From contig JACKHW010000016.1 in the NCBI GenBank assembly GCA_020638795.1, positions 1 to 35,159 on the forward strand: 35,159 nucleotides of DNA. Direction: 5' to 3'. A model generated the notes under the pieces. It was not told the origin of the DNA, made no database searches, and saw only the letters and a list, made by a program, of their open reading frames with translations. This document shows positions 8,895 to 17,566 of this stretch, piece by piece (position 1 is the stretch's first letter; the number at the start of each line of letters is the position of its first letter). This stretch comes from Planctomycetota bacterium (GTDB taxonomy: Bacteria > Planctomycetota > UBA1135 > GCA-002748355). The translations under genes and the position numbers were made by a program.

Positions 8895-11303
8895 ATGACG
8901 ATGTCCCCGCGCGAACGCAGTCGCTCTTCGATCCTGCCCCTCATGCTCGGAGTCCTGCTCCCGACGACGCTTGCTCACACGCAAGACGATCCGGAACCGA
9001 CCCGCGAACCGCAGCAAGAGCGACCCGCGCCTCAGGATCGGCCAGGCCAGCCAGGCCAGCCCGGCCAGCAGGGACAGCAAGGCCAGCAGGGCCAAGGTCG
9101 CCGCGGTGCCGGAAACGGCGGGGCGCAGAACGGCCTGCCCCAGGGTGTTTCGCGCGAGCAGATGTGGTACGCACCGACGAAGGAGGACTGGGAGAAGCCC
9201 TGCCTGATCCAGTTCCAACGCACGTGGGAAGACGCCATCGCGGTCGCGCGTGAGACCGGAAAGCCGATCCTCATCTGCGTGAACATGGATGGCGAGATCG
9301 CGAGCGAACACTACGCGGGGGTCCGCTATCGCCAGCCCGAGAAGGCGAAGCTCTACGAACCGTACGTGTGCGTCATGGCTTCGGTCTATCGCCACACGGC
9401 GCGGGATCACGATCACGAAGGCAAGCGCATTCCTTGTCCGCGCTTCGGGTCGGTCACCTGCGGCGAGCACATCGCGATCGAGCCCGTCTTGTACGAGAAG
9501 TTCTTCGACGGGAAGCGAATCGCGCCGCGCCACATCATGGTCGAACTCGACGAGAACGGGCAGCCGGCGAAAGAAGAGTACGACGTCTATTACGCGTGGG
9601 ATACCGACTCGGTCTTCGCAGCGATCTCGGACGGGATCTCCGAACGCACGATCCAGCCCAAGCCGATCGTGCGAGGGGACAAGACGTTGATCGAACGCGT
9701 CGCGAGTCGTGACATCAAAGACCGTGAAGTCGTCGAGAAGGCCTACCTCGAAGGGGATGCCGAGCTTCGCCGACGTTTGCTCGACGCCGCCAAGGAGAAT
9801 CCGCAGGCAGCCCCCGAAGAGCTCCTGCGACTCGCGATCTACGGACTCGACGACAAGCTCGCGCAAGTCGCGCGCGATGCGCTCGCCGGTGCGAACTCGG
9901 CCGGTGCCGTCGATGTGATCAACGAAGCGCTGCGCGTGCCACTCGAACAATCCGAGAAGGGCGCGTTGATCGCGGCACTCGAACGGCTCGGCAAGGACTC
10001 TGCGCGCGCGCGCACGCTTGCCGTCGTCCATGGTGGTCTCGACACGCGCTCCGAGTCGATCGACGTGGATGCGTGGAGCGGGAAGCTCGCGGGCGCCTCG
10101 TACCCCGCGCCGCAGAACTACCAAGCGATCACCGAAGCGCTGACCGAGAAGGAAAGCGACCTGCGCGCGAACCCTGCGGATGCGGCGACGAAGTTGCAGA
10201 TCGCCGAGGCCAACCTCGAGCTCTGGCGCAAGCCCGAGACCTACGCGGGCAGGCGTATCCGCGGGAGTGGTGTGTCGGACTTCGGGCGTCTGCTGTTGAT
10301 CGACGCGAGGGACGCGGCAGTCGAGGCCAAGAAGCTCGGCGCCGAGGGTTGGCGCGCCGATGCAGTGCTTGCGATCGCGCTCGATGGACTCGGCGAACAG
10401 CAGCGCGCCTACGAAGTCGCGATCGCCACGGTCGACGAGTTGCCCGAGGCCACGACGGACAAGAACGCGATCGGCGTGCTGGGGCTCTTCGCCGAAGCGC
10501 GCCGCAACGCAATCTACGATGCGATTCGGGCGAAGAAGGACTGGCCGAAGTCGTGGCTCACCGACGTGCACGCCGCGATGTCGGTCGTGCTCGCGAGTCC
10601 GTTCGCCACGGCGGACCAAGTCGTCGCCCACTACGATTGCCTGAAGTTCCTCGGCGCGGCCGAGAAGGCGTCGAAGGTGCTCGCCAAGGGGCTCGAATCG
10701 TTCCCGAGTTCTCCGGTCGTGCACGACCGTTTCCGGACCAGCATCCTCGAAGAGCGCGGTCTCGACGCACTCGAAACTGCCTACGAACGCATGCTCGCGC
10801 GTGACAACGCGCCGAAGGATCTCGAATGGTTCGCGGGCTACGCATCCATGGTCGCGGCGGAGTTCCAGCGGCGGCGCGGTGAGAACGCCGAGTCGCGCGA
10901 AGCCTATGACCGCGCGATCGCGCACTTCGAGCGCGCCGCCGAGGCCGACGAGAAGATCAAGGACTCGACCGATCACTTCATCGCGATGGCGTTCTCGGGT
11001 CGCGCACGCACGTATTGGAACGACAAGAACTACGGTCGTGCACTCGACGAGCTGCTTGCTTCGTTCGGACGCAAGCCCGATGCCGCAGCGACGCGCGATG
11101 GACTCAACCTGAGTTCGGTCGATACGGCCAAAGCCTTGCTCGCGCGCTTCGTCGAGTCTGGTGACGAGAGTTCCGCGAAGAAGGTCCAAGCGGCTCTGGA
11201 TGCGCTCGACCCTGCGATGCTCGAGCAGCCCGCGTTCGAGCGACCGGCACCGGGCACCGACGGTTCGCCGAGTTTCCGCCAGGGACGCCGCCGCGGCCGA
11301 TGA
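8895..11303 (+). CDS. Secreted thioredoxin-fold protein with helical (TPR/HEAT-like) repeats
   Basis: An 802-residue protein started at MTMSPRERS (8895), where a signal peptide fits well: basic n-region, LPLMLGVLLPTTLAHTQ, cleavage near residue 30. Residues 31-85 are a low-complexity linker with PGQPGQ/QGQ tandem repeats. Residues about 95-240 look like a thioredoxin fold: KPCLIQFQRTWEDAIAVARE, GKPILICVNMDGE where an active-site CxxC would sit (only one Cys remains), and IAPRHIMVELDENG, which matches the cis-Pro strand. A loop unusually rich in His and Cys lies at residues 167-192. Residues about 290-760 are alpha-helical repeats (for example RNPADAATKLQIAEANLELW is typical of TPR). The protein is probably periplasmic or surface exposed. 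A redox role is possible but the catalytic pair is absent. Function unknown. Confidence 0.85.
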   Translation: MTMSPRERSRSSILPLMLGVLLPTTLAHTQDDPEPTREPQQERPAPQDRPGQPGQPGQQGQQGQQGQGRRGAGNGGAQNGLPQGVSREQMWYAPTKEDWEKPCLIQFQRTWEDAIAVARETGKPILICVNMDGEIASEHYAGVRYRQPEKAKLYEPYVCVMASVYRHTARDHDHEGKRIPCPRFGSVTCGEHIAIEPVLYEKFFDGKRIAPRHIMVELDENGQPAKEEYDVYYAWDTDSVFAAISDGISERTIQPKPIVRGDKTLIERVASRDIKDREVVEKAYLEGDAELRRRLLDAAKENPQAAPEELLRLAIYGLDDKLAQVARDALAGANSAGAVDVINEALRVPLEQSEKGALIAALERLGKDSARARTLAVVHGGLDTRSESIDVDAWSGKLAGASYPAPQNYQAITEALTEKESDLRANPADAATKLQIAEANLELWRKPETYAGRRIRGSGVSDFGRLLLIDARDAAVEAKKLGAEGWRADAVLAIALDGLGEQQRAYEVAIATVDELPEATTDKNAIGVLGLFAEARRNAIYDAIRAKKDWPKSWLTDVHAAMSVVLASPFATADQVVAHYDCLKFLGAAEKASKVLAKGLESFPSSPVVHDRFRTSILEERGLDALETAYERMLARDNAPKDLEWFAGYASMVAAEFQRRRGENAESREAYDRAIAHFERAAEADEKIKDSTDHFIAMAFSGRARTYWNDKNYGRALDELLASFGRKPDAAATRDGLNLSSVDTAKALLARFVESGDESSAKKVQAALDALDPAMLEQPAFERPAPGTDGSPSFRQGRRRGR
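9046..9103 (+). repeat. Short in-frame tandem repeats encoding Gly-Gln-Pro linker
   Basis: Imperfect 6-9 base repeats of the type CAGCCAGGC and CAGCAGGGC encode a collagen-like Gly/Gln/Pro run, about residues 51-68 of the secreted protein. It sits right after the mature N-terminus and before the thioredoxin-like domain, so it probably acts as a flexible spacer. Repeat number may vary between strains. Confidence 0.7.
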
Positions 11304-11304
11304 C

Positions 11305-11323
11305 CGCCTGGAAAGTCCAGGCG
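11305..11323 (+). terminator. Tight hairpin directly after the secreted protein gene
   Basis: Arms CGCCTGGA (11305-11312) and TCCAGGCG (11316-11323) pair perfectly over 8 bp around a 3-base loop, starting two bases after the TGA at 11301-11303. No T-run follows, so it is not a classic intrinsic terminator. It could instead stabilise the upstream mRNA end or control translation of the kinase gene that begins 20 bases later. Confidence 0.4.
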
Positions 11324-11342
11324 AGTCGGCTCAGATCGCTTC

Positions 11343-12905
11343 GTGGCTTCGCTGTTCGACGATCTTCGAGACGTTCGGAATCTGCCCGTCGACGGGCATG
11401 ACGGTCCGGTCGAAGTCGTGTCGACGCATGCGAGTCACGTCTTCTTGACGAAGCGCGACGTTTTCAAGATCAAGCGCGCGAAGAACTTCGGGTTCCTCGA
11501 CTACTCGACGCTCGAGCTACGCGAGCACTTCTGTCACGAGGAAGTGCGGCTCAATCGTCGCGCTGCGCCAGGTGTGTACCTGGGTGTCCTGTCCGTACGT
11601 CTCGACGATGCAGGGCATTCGCTCGTGCGCGACGGTGAAGTCGTCGACTACGTCGTGCACATGCGTCGCTTGCCGATCGATCGTTCTGCAGAAGCGTTGC
11701 TCGCACGCGACCAGCTCGGTCACGACGAGATCGACTCACTCGCAGCATATCTGAGGCGTTTCTATGCGAGTGTGCCGCACGACGAGCCGTCGCCCGGCGC
11801 ACTCGCGACGAGTATCCGGGAGAACTTTCGACAGGCGCGCCCGTTCGTCCGTGAAATCGTCCCCGAGGCGTGCTTCGACGAGGTCGTCGCCGCGCAGTCT
11901 GCCTGGCTCGAGCATCACGGTCCGCGGCTCGCCGAGCGTCGCAGTCACGACGGTCACGGCGACCTTCGTCTCGAGCACGTGTACTTCATGGACGATGGAC
12001 CGATCGCGATCGACTGCATCGAATTCACGGAGCGCTTTCGCGTTGGCGACTGGGCCCTCGATGTCGCCTTCCTCGCGATGGACCTGGCGGATCACGGTCG
12101 ACCGGACCTCGCCGACAGCTTGCTCGCACGATTGGCTTTCGAGTTCGATGACTACGATTTCTGGCCTCTCGTCGATGGCTACGTGAGCTATCGCGCGTTC
12201 GTGCGTGGGAAGGTCGCGTGTTTCGTCGCGGCCGATGCCCACACAGCGGAAGCCGTGCGTGCACGCAAGGTATCCGAGGCACGTCGCTACTTCGCGCTCG
12301 CGCGTGACGCCTTGATCGCGCATCGGCCCGCTCCGGTCCTCGTGTGCGTCGGGGGCAAGATCGCTTCGGGCAAGTCGACGGTCGCGAGCGTATTGGCACG
12401 ACGTGCGTCCTGTGCGATCGTGAGTGCGGATGCGACGCGCAAGTCGCTGGCTGGGCTCGCGCATACTGACACGGGGCCTGCTTCGATCTACACACCCGAG
12501 TTCTCGTCCCGGGTGCACGACGAACTCATCCGGCGAGCGGAGCTCGTGCTGCAAGCCGGTCGATCCGTGATCGTCGACACGACCTTCGGCACGAAGGGGC
12601 TGCGCTCGCGCTTCCGCGAACTCGCGGAGCGACTCGGCGCCCGCTTCGTGTTCGTCGAGTGTCGGACCGACGAAGCGGAGTCCTTGAGGCGATTGCGCGC
12701 TCGCGGGTCAGGAGAAGTCTCGGATGCGCGAGAAGAGCAGTGGGCGACGCTGTCCGCGCGATTCGAGGAGATCGACGAGTTCGAGGCGACGTGCCATCTG
12801 ATCGTCGATGGCGCACTTCCTGCGTCCCGTTGTGCGAGTGCGGTGCTCGAGAGGTGGCCCGAACTCAGCGCGCGAACAGGGATCGAGGGTCGCGGAACGA
12901 CTTGA
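11343..12905 (+). CDS. Fused aminoglycoside-phosphotransferase-like and P-loop kinase protein
   Basis: A 520-residue two-domain protein with a GTG start at 11343. Residues 1-325 are an APH-like (COG2187 type) domain: VFLTKRDVFKIKRAKNFGFL carries the nucleotide-binding Lys region, HGDLRLEHVYF (residues 205-215) is the catalytic-loop Brenner motif, and IDCIEFTERFRVGDWALDVA supplies the metal-binding acidic residues. Residues 330-510 are a COG0645-type kinase with Walker A GGKIASGKST (337-346), then VSADATRK, VIVDTTFG and FVECRTDEAESLRRLRARG. Such fusions are widespread but their substrate is not established, and resistance should not be assumed from the APH label. It follows the secreted-protein gene after 39 bases. 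Its last 41 bases overlap the convergent VOC gene. Confidence 0.88.
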   Translation: MASLFDDLRDVRNLPVDGHDGPVEVVSTHASHVFLTKRDVFKIKRAKNFGFLDYSTLELREHFCHEEVRLNRRAAPGVYLGVLSVRLDDAGHSLVRDGEVVDYVVHMRRLPIDRSAEALLARDQLGHDEIDSLAAYLRRFYASVPHDEPSPGALATSIRENFRQARPFVREIVPEACFDEVVAAQSAWLEHHGPRLAERRSHDGHGDLRLEHVYFMDDGPIAIDCIEFTERFRVGDWALDVAFLAMDLADHGRPDLADSLLARLAFEFDDYDFWPLVDGYVSYRAFVRGKVACFVAADAHTAEAVRARKVSEARRYFALARDALIAHRPAPVLVCVGGKIASGKSTVASVLARRASCAIVSADATRKSLAGLAHTDTGPASIYTPEFSSRVHDELIRRAELVLQAGRSVIVDTTFGTKGLRSRFRELAERLGARFVFVECRTDEAESLRRLRARGSGEVSDAREEQWATLSARFEEIDEFEATCHLIVDGALPASRCASAVLERWPELSARTGIEGRGTT

Positions 12906-13284
12906 ACTCGAGGTGGTTCCCCGACGGGTCGCGGAAGAACATCGTGGCTTGCTCGCCGACCTGGCCCTCGAAACGGATGCGCGGGCCGACGACGAAGGAC
13001 GTGTTGGCTGCGACGAGGCGGTCGCGGAGCGTGTGCCATTCGTGCCATTCGAGCACGACGCCGAAATGAGGGATCGGCACCTCGTCGCCGTCGACGGGGT
13101 TCTCGAACGCCTTGCCGGTCGCGCTCCGCCTTGGTCGCACATGAGCAGAGATCTGGTGCCCGAAGAGCTCGAAATCGATCCACGTCGACGCTTCGCGTCC
13201 GACGGCACATCCGAGGATGTCGACATAGAAACGTCTCGTCGACTCGAGATCGTCGATGGGGAAGGCGAGATGGAACGGCTGCAT
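12865..13284 (-). CDS. VOC superfamily (glyoxalase/bleomycin-resistance-like) protein
   Basis: A 139-residue single-domain protein beginning MQPFHLAFPIDDLESTRRFY, a textbook VOC start with the first metal-ligand His at residue 4. The body has the two beta-alpha-beta-beta-beta halves: FELFGHQISAHV, PIPHFGVVLEWHEWHTL, then FFRDPSGNHLEFKSF with the Glu that usually completes the metal site. Closest in style to uncharacterised glyoxalase/dioxygenase-type proteins; substrate unknown. GGGAG lies 10 bases upstream of 13284. An in-frame ATG at 13293 (MLGMQPF) is the alternative start. The gene diverges from the mechanosensitive channel gene and converges on the kinase gene, overlapping its 3' end. 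Confidence 0.9.
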   Translation of the reverse strand: MQPFHLAFPIDDLESTRRFYVDILGCAVGREASTWIDFELFGHQISAHVRPRRSATGKAFENPVDGDEVPIPHFGVVLEWHEWHTLRDRLVAANTSFVVGPRIRFEGQVGEQATMFFRDPSGNHLEFKSFRDPRSLFAR

Positions 13285-13407
13285 ACCCAGCATGCTCCCG
13301 CTTCTCGTTGGTGCGATGCAAGTGCCGAAGCCGGCAGTTGACACTCGACGCTCCTCCGCGCAACGTCGCGCGCGGTGGGCAAGCACGTGGTAAGAGAGAA
13401 TCGGTCG
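13285..13407. promoter_or_regulatory. Divergent gap between VOC gene and mechanosensitive channel gene
   Basis: About 120 bases between outward-reading genes, so promoters for both are expected here. I see no convincing sigma-70 hexamer pair. The stretch AAGAGAGA just before the ATG at 13408 is a plausible ribosome site and favours that start over the in-frame GTG at 13375. Confidence 0.35.
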
Positions 13408-16400
13408 ATGTCGGCTGCCGCATTGCGGGGCAAGTCGTGGCTCTTCGTGGCGATCGCGCTCCTCGCCGTTTGCGGCCTGCCGCGGCGATCTTTCGCTTCG
13501 TCGCCGGGCATGCCGAACACGATTCTGGTGCAGGACGCCCGCCAAGGCGACCCGGCCGAACAGGTTGCCGAGATCGAAAAACGACTCACTGAAGTCGAAG
13601 GGATTACGGGTGTCGATGCCGCGGCCAAGAAGACCCTGACCGAGGTCCTGACCGTCGCGCTGCAGCAGGCGAAGAGCGCGCAAGCCGAGTATGCCCGTGC
13701 ACAGGAGTACGCGAAGGACGCGAAGTCCGCGCCGCTCCGATTGGTCGAAGCGAAGCAGCGCTTGTCCGCACTCCCCGCGGAGGTGACGGCTCCGAAGATC
13801 CCTGACGAACTCGACCTCGAAAAGGCGAGTCGCGGGCTTGCCAAGGCGGAGGCCGAACTCAGCGATGTCAAGCGGCGCGAGACGTCGAACAACTCCGAGC
13901 GACAGCGCCGCACGACGCGGCTCAGCGAGTTGCCGAAGCGCATCCAGGAGGCTCGCGACGCGGTCCTGAAGGAGCGGAGCGCGACTCCCGAAACGCGGGA
14001 CGAGCCGGAGGTGCTCGTTCCGGCGAGGAAGCTCCAAGCCCGGTCGAAGTTGGCTGCGCTCGACGCGACCGTGGCATCCCTCGAGGCCGAGAAGCTCGCG
14101 TACGAAGCCGAGTCCGACCTGCTCGTCGTCGAAGCTCAACTGATCGAACGGGAGACCCTGCGCGCCAACAAAGCCGTCGAGGCCTGGCAGGCACGCGTTC
14201 AGAAGGAGCGCCAAGTCGAAGCTGACCGAGCCGCCAAGCAAGCCAAAGAAGAAGCGGCAAGAGCCGCGGTTCGCGAGAATGCCGTCCTGCGCGAATTCGC
14301 AGCCGAGAACGCGAAGCTGGCCAAGACCGCGCAACAGCTCTCGGACCACGTGACGAGCACGACCGAAGAGCTCGACGCGTCCAAGAAGTTGCGCACGAAC
14401 CTCGCCGAGCGTTTCCAAGAGATCAAGAATCGGATCGACATCGCCGGGTTGACGGATGCGATCGGGCTCCAGTTGCGTCAGGAGAAGAGCCGTCTGCCGA
14501 ACATCCGGACGTACGCGGCACGAGTCGAGGATCGGCAATCGACGCTTCGGAACGAGCAGCTCGAACAGATCGATACCGAAGAACGAATCGCGACCCTCCA
14601 GACCGTAACCGCGAGCGAGCTGTCGAAGTCCCTCGATGCGTCCGTCGAGTCACCGAGTGCGGCGACCCTCGAAGTGCTGCACGCGGAGGCGGATCGATTG
14701 GTGCGCTCACGCGCTGACTTCCTCGAGAACGTCCGCAAGAACCGAGAGCGCTACATCTCGCAGCTCGTCGAACTCGACACCGAAGAGCAGATCCTCGTTC
14801 AGAAGTCGCGGGAATACGCCAGTTTCGTCAACGAGCGTGTGTTGTGGATTCGCAGTGCGGCGCCGATCTGGGAAACTCGCGGCGAGGCGCTCAGTGATTC
14901 GATCCAGTTGTTCCTCGACTGGAATTCGTGGAAGACATGCCTGGACGCGCTCGGGCGCGCGCTCCAGCGATCCCCTGTCCGGTTCGTGCTCGGCGCGCTG
15001 GTCGCGTTGCTGCTGATCCTGTTCGAGCGGCCGATGTTTTCGCGCATTCGGGAACTCGGCGTGCTGGCGAGCAAAGGGTCGTGCACGCGATTCATGCCGA
15101 CTGCGTGGACCTTCGTACTGACGGTACTCGCGGCGGGTGGTTGGCCGTTCGCGTTCTGGCATGTCGCCAACTCGATTCTCGTCGACGGGGGCGGTGCGGA
15201 GTTCACCGTCGCGATCGCTGCCGGTGTCGTCCACGCGGCCGCGGTTTGGTACGGACTCGCGCTCCTGCGCGTGACGCTACGGCCCGGAGGGCTCGGAGAG
15301 GCACACTATCGTTGGCAGTCGTCGCGGTCGCGACTCGTGCGTCGCAATCTCGTTTGGTTCGTGCCGTTGATGGTGCCCTTGTCGACATTGTTGTGGGCGT
15401 TGTCGACGTACAATCACGCGCCGTGGGCATTCGCGCTGGACCGGATCGTATTGATGGTGCAGCTCGCGTTGATCGCTGCATTCGCGTGGTTCACGCTCAA
15501 TGTCAAGACTGGTGCACTCGCTGCCGCGACCAAGAGCAAGTCGAGTGGGTGGGAGCTGCATCCGTATCTGTGGTTCGGGCTCGCGATGCTCGCGCCGGTC
15601 GCGTTCTTCTTCGCGGCCGCCGCCGGATACCACCTCACCGCACTCGAGCTCGAACTACGCCTGATCAGCTCGCTCGGAGTCTTGCTCGTCAGCGTGCTCT
15701 TGTACGGACTCGCCGTACGCTGGATGTTGCTCGTCAAGCGCAAGATCGCGATGGAGCAAGCGCGCGCACGCTACGAGGCCGCGAAGCAGGCTCGCGAAGC
15801 CGAGCGAGCTGCAGCGCTCGCCGCCGGCAAGGGCGAGACCACGAGCGAGCCCGCGCGTGAGGTCAGTCCTGTTGCTGTCGACGAAGAGATCAACCTGGCA
15901 GCCGTCGACGCGCAAACGAAGACGTTGCTGCGTGGAGCACTCGCGGCCGTCGTTCTCTTCGTGCTGTGGGCGATCTGGGTCGACGTGCTTCCAGCTCTCG
16001 GGGTGCTCGACGAAGTCGATTTGTGGAAGACCAACGTCGAGACGACGAACGCGCTCGGCGTGGTCGACACGAAGCTCGTCCCGATCACGCTCGGGAGCGT
16101 GTTGCTCTCCGTTCTCGTGCTGTTGATCACGTTCGCGAGTGCTCGCAACATTCCGGGATTACTCGAGCTCTCGCTCTTGCGTCGGCTCAAGGTCGAAGCC
16201 GGCGAGCGCTATGCGATCACGACCCTCGTTCGCTACGCGATCGTCACGATTGGGGTCGTCGCGTCGTTCTCTTCGATCGGGATCGGGTGGGGGAAGGTTC
16301 AGTGGCTGGTGGCCGCCGTATCCGTCGGCTTGGGCTTCGGCTTGCAGGAGATCTTCGCCAACTTCGTATCGGGCCTGATCATCCTGTTCGAACGACCTGT

Positions 16401-16923
16401 CCGCATCGGGGACTACGTGACGGTGGCCGGGGTCGATGGCTACGTGAGTCGGATTCGGATGCGCGCGACGACGATCGTCGACTTCGATCGGCGCGAAATG
16501 ATCGTGCCCAACAAGGAGTTCGTGACGAACAGCTTGGTCAACTGGACGCTCACGGACCCGATCACGCGCGTCGTCATCCGGGTCGGTGTCGCCTACGGCT
16601 CGAACACCGAGCGCGTGCGTGAACTCCTGCTCGCGGTCGCGAAGAAGAACAAGATCGTGATCGACGATCCCGCGCCCCAGGCCATTTTCTTCGGCTTCGG
16701 TGACAGCTCGCTCGACTTCCAATTGCGCGTCTTCATCGCGACGCGAGATTTGTATCCGCAGCTCATCGACGAGATCCACACGATGATCGACAACGCGTTC
16801 CGCGAGAACGAGATCGAGATCCCGTTTCCGCAACGTGATCTGCACGTGCGCAGTGTCGCGCCGCTTCGGGATGCGCTGCAACAGCGTTCGCCCACGGAGC
16901 AGCGTCCACCTGCGGAGCAATAG
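13408..16923 (+). CDS. Large MscS-superfamily mechanosensitive channel (MscK/MscM-like)
   Basis: A 1171-residue protein, close to E. coli MscK and MscM in length. Signal peptide at 1-32 (SWLFVAIALLAVCGLPRRSFA). Residues about 40-520 are a long periplasmic region dominated by charged coiled-coil helices (for example KQAKEEAARAAVRENAVLRE). Residues about 525-990 contain roughly ten hydrophobic segments, interrupted by a charged cytoplasmic loop (ARYEAAKQAREAERAAALAA). The MscS core is clear: the pore helix VSVGLGFGLQEIFANFVSGL near residue 970, then IILFERPVRIGDYVTVAGVD and MIVPNKEFVTNSLVNWT. The C-terminal alpha/beta domain ends near FRENEIEIPFPQRDLHV. It should gate on membrane tension to relieve osmotic shock. 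No potassium-binding or ligand-sensing domain beyond the usual plan is apparent. Confidence 0.95.
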   Translation: MSAAALRGKSWLFVAIALLAVCGLPRRSFASSPGMPNTILVQDARQGDPAEQVAEIEKRLTEVEGITGVDAAAKKTLTEVLTVALQQAKSAQAEYARAQEYAKDAKSAPLRLVEAKQRLSALPAEVTAPKIPDELDLEKASRGLAKAEAELSDVKRRETSNNSERQRRTTRLSELPKRIQEARDAVLKERSATPETRDEPEVLVPARKLQARSKLAALDATVASLEAEKLAYEAESDLLVVEAQLIERETLRANKAVEAWQARVQKERQVEADRAAKQAKEEAARAAVRENAVLREFAAENAKLAKTAQQLSDHVTSTTEELDASKKLRTNLAERFQEIKNRIDIAGLTDAIGLQLRQEKSRLPNIRTYAARVEDRQSTLRNEQLEQIDTEERIATLQTVTASELSKSLDASVESPSAATLEVLHAEADRLVRSRADFLENVRKNRERYISQLVELDTEEQILVQKSREYASFVNERVLWIRSAAPIWETRGEALSDSIQLFLDWNSWKTCLDALGRALQRSPVRFVLGALVALLLILFERPMFSRIRELGVLASKGSCTRFMPTAWTFVLTVLAAGGWPFAFWHVANSILVDGGGAEFTVAIAAGVVHAAAVWYGLALLRVTLRPGGLGEAHYRWQSSRSRLVRRNLVWFVPLMVPLSTLLWALSTYNHAPWAFALDRIVLMVQLALIAAFAWFTLNVKTGALAAATKSKSSGWELHPYLWFGLAMLAPVAFFFAAAAGYHLTALELELRLISSLGVLLVSVLLYGLAVRWMLLVKRKIAMEQARARYEAAKQAREAERAAALAAGKGETTSEPAREVSPVAVDEEINLAAVDAQTKTLLRGALAAVVLFVLWAIWVDVLPALGVLDEVDLWKTNVETTNALGVVDTKLVPITLGSVLLSVLVLLITFASARNIPGLLELSLLRRLKVEAGERYAITTLVRYAIVTIGVVASFSSIGIGWGKVQWLVAAVSVGLGFGLQEIFANFVSGLIILFERPVRIGDYVTVAGVDGYVSRIRMRATTIVDFDRREMIVPNKEFVTNSLVNWTLTDPITRVVIRVGVAYGSNTERVRELLLAVAKKNKIVIDDPAPQAIFFGFGDSSLDFQLRVFIATRDLYPQLIDEIHTMIDNAFRENEIEIPFPQRDLHVRSVAPLRDALQQRSPTEQRPPAEQ

Positions 16924-16935
16924 GAAAAGTTCCGG

Positions 16936-16967
16936 GAACCGATCGCGATCCTCGCGCCTCTCGGTTC
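16936..16967 (+). terminator. Nested hairpin after the channel gene
   Basis: Outer arms GAACCGA (16936-16942) and TCGGTTC (16961-16967), with an inner GCGA/TCGC stem, lie 12 bases after the TAG. A second small hairpin (TGCGC/GCGCA) follows at 16972-16985. There is no T-run. Plausible transcription end for the channel gene before the sulfide operon. Confidence 0.35.
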
Positions 16968-17047
16968 GAAATGCGCGTTGGCGCACGTGCCCGGTATGGT
17001 CGTCTCCGGCCTGATCGGCTTTCGAACTGAGACAACCGGAGGAACCG

Positions 17048-17566
17048 ATGACTGATTCCGTGCCCGGCGCGACGCAGGCCGGCGACGTTCTCGCGGCGCT
17101 CGCGAGGATCGAAGGCAAGCTCGAGCGCATCGAGGCTGCCGTCGAACGTGCCGAAGCCTTGGCGGCGGCATCTCATGAAATGGCGGCAACGGTGACCGAC
17201 ACGATCGATGGGATCATCGATCGACTCGGGCAGCATGGCATCGACGTCGATGCGCGAGGCCACATCGTCGCGAAGGTCGCGGAGCGACTCACATCGCCTG
17301 CGGCCCTTGCCGTCGTCAGTGAGTTCCTCGACAACGTCGACAAGATTCAGCATCTGCTCGACTCCGGGATCTTCTCTCACGGTGCCGTCGACATGGTCGG
17401 GCGAGCTGCGTGTGCGATCGGGAAGCTCGATCCGGCGCGGACGACGCCGGTCGGGCCGTTCGGCGCGCTCCGCGCCATGCGCGACCCCGACAGTAAGCGA
17501 GCGCTCGGGGTGCTCGTGGAGTTCGCGCGAGCCTTTGGCAGTGGCCAGAAGGGGACATGCTCATGA
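17048..17566 (+). CDS. DUF1641 protein, first gene of sulfide oxidation operon
   Basis: A 172-residue soluble protein preceded by a strong ribosome site (GGAGG at 17038-17042, five bases before the ATG). Residues 10-60 form a helix rich in Glu and Ala (VLAALARIEGKLERIEAAVE). The DUF1641 core then shows FLDNVDKIQHLLDSGIFSHG and a Gly/Pro-rich segment TTPVGPFGALRAMRDPDSKR. DUF1641 proteins are repeatedly found next to sulfide:quinone oxidoreductases and to some formate dehydrogenase genes. Their biochemical role is not settled. The stop overlaps the next gene's ATG (ATGA at 17563-17566), so the pair is translationally coupled, which fits a subunit, anchor or accessory role for the oxidoreductase. 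Confidence 0.85.
   Translation: MTDSVPGATQAGDVLAALARIEGKLERIEAAVERAEALAAASHEMAATVTDTIDGIIDRLGQHGIDVDARGHIVAKVAERLTSPAALAVVSEFLDNVDKIQHLLDSGIFSHGAVDMVGRAACAIGKLDPARTTPVGPFGALRAMRDPDSKRALGVLVEFARAFGSGQKGTCS

Noticed and set aside
8772..11189. 805-codon open frame on the minus strand opposite the secreted protein gene
   Set aside because: It mirrors the codon bias of the real gene, is extremely rich in Arg, Glu and Leu, has no domain or signal, and the plus frame has a signal peptide and repeats. Typical antisense shadow in high-GC DNA.
11343..12905. Antibiotic resistance determinant based on the APH-like domain
   Set aside because: The domain is of the broadly distributed COG2187-like type fused to a kinase; nothing in context indicates aminoglycoside modification.
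12865..14538. 557-codon minus-strand frame extending the VOC protein
   Set aside because: Only the last 139 codons are VOC. The rest lies opposite the mechanosensitive channel gene and has shadow composition.
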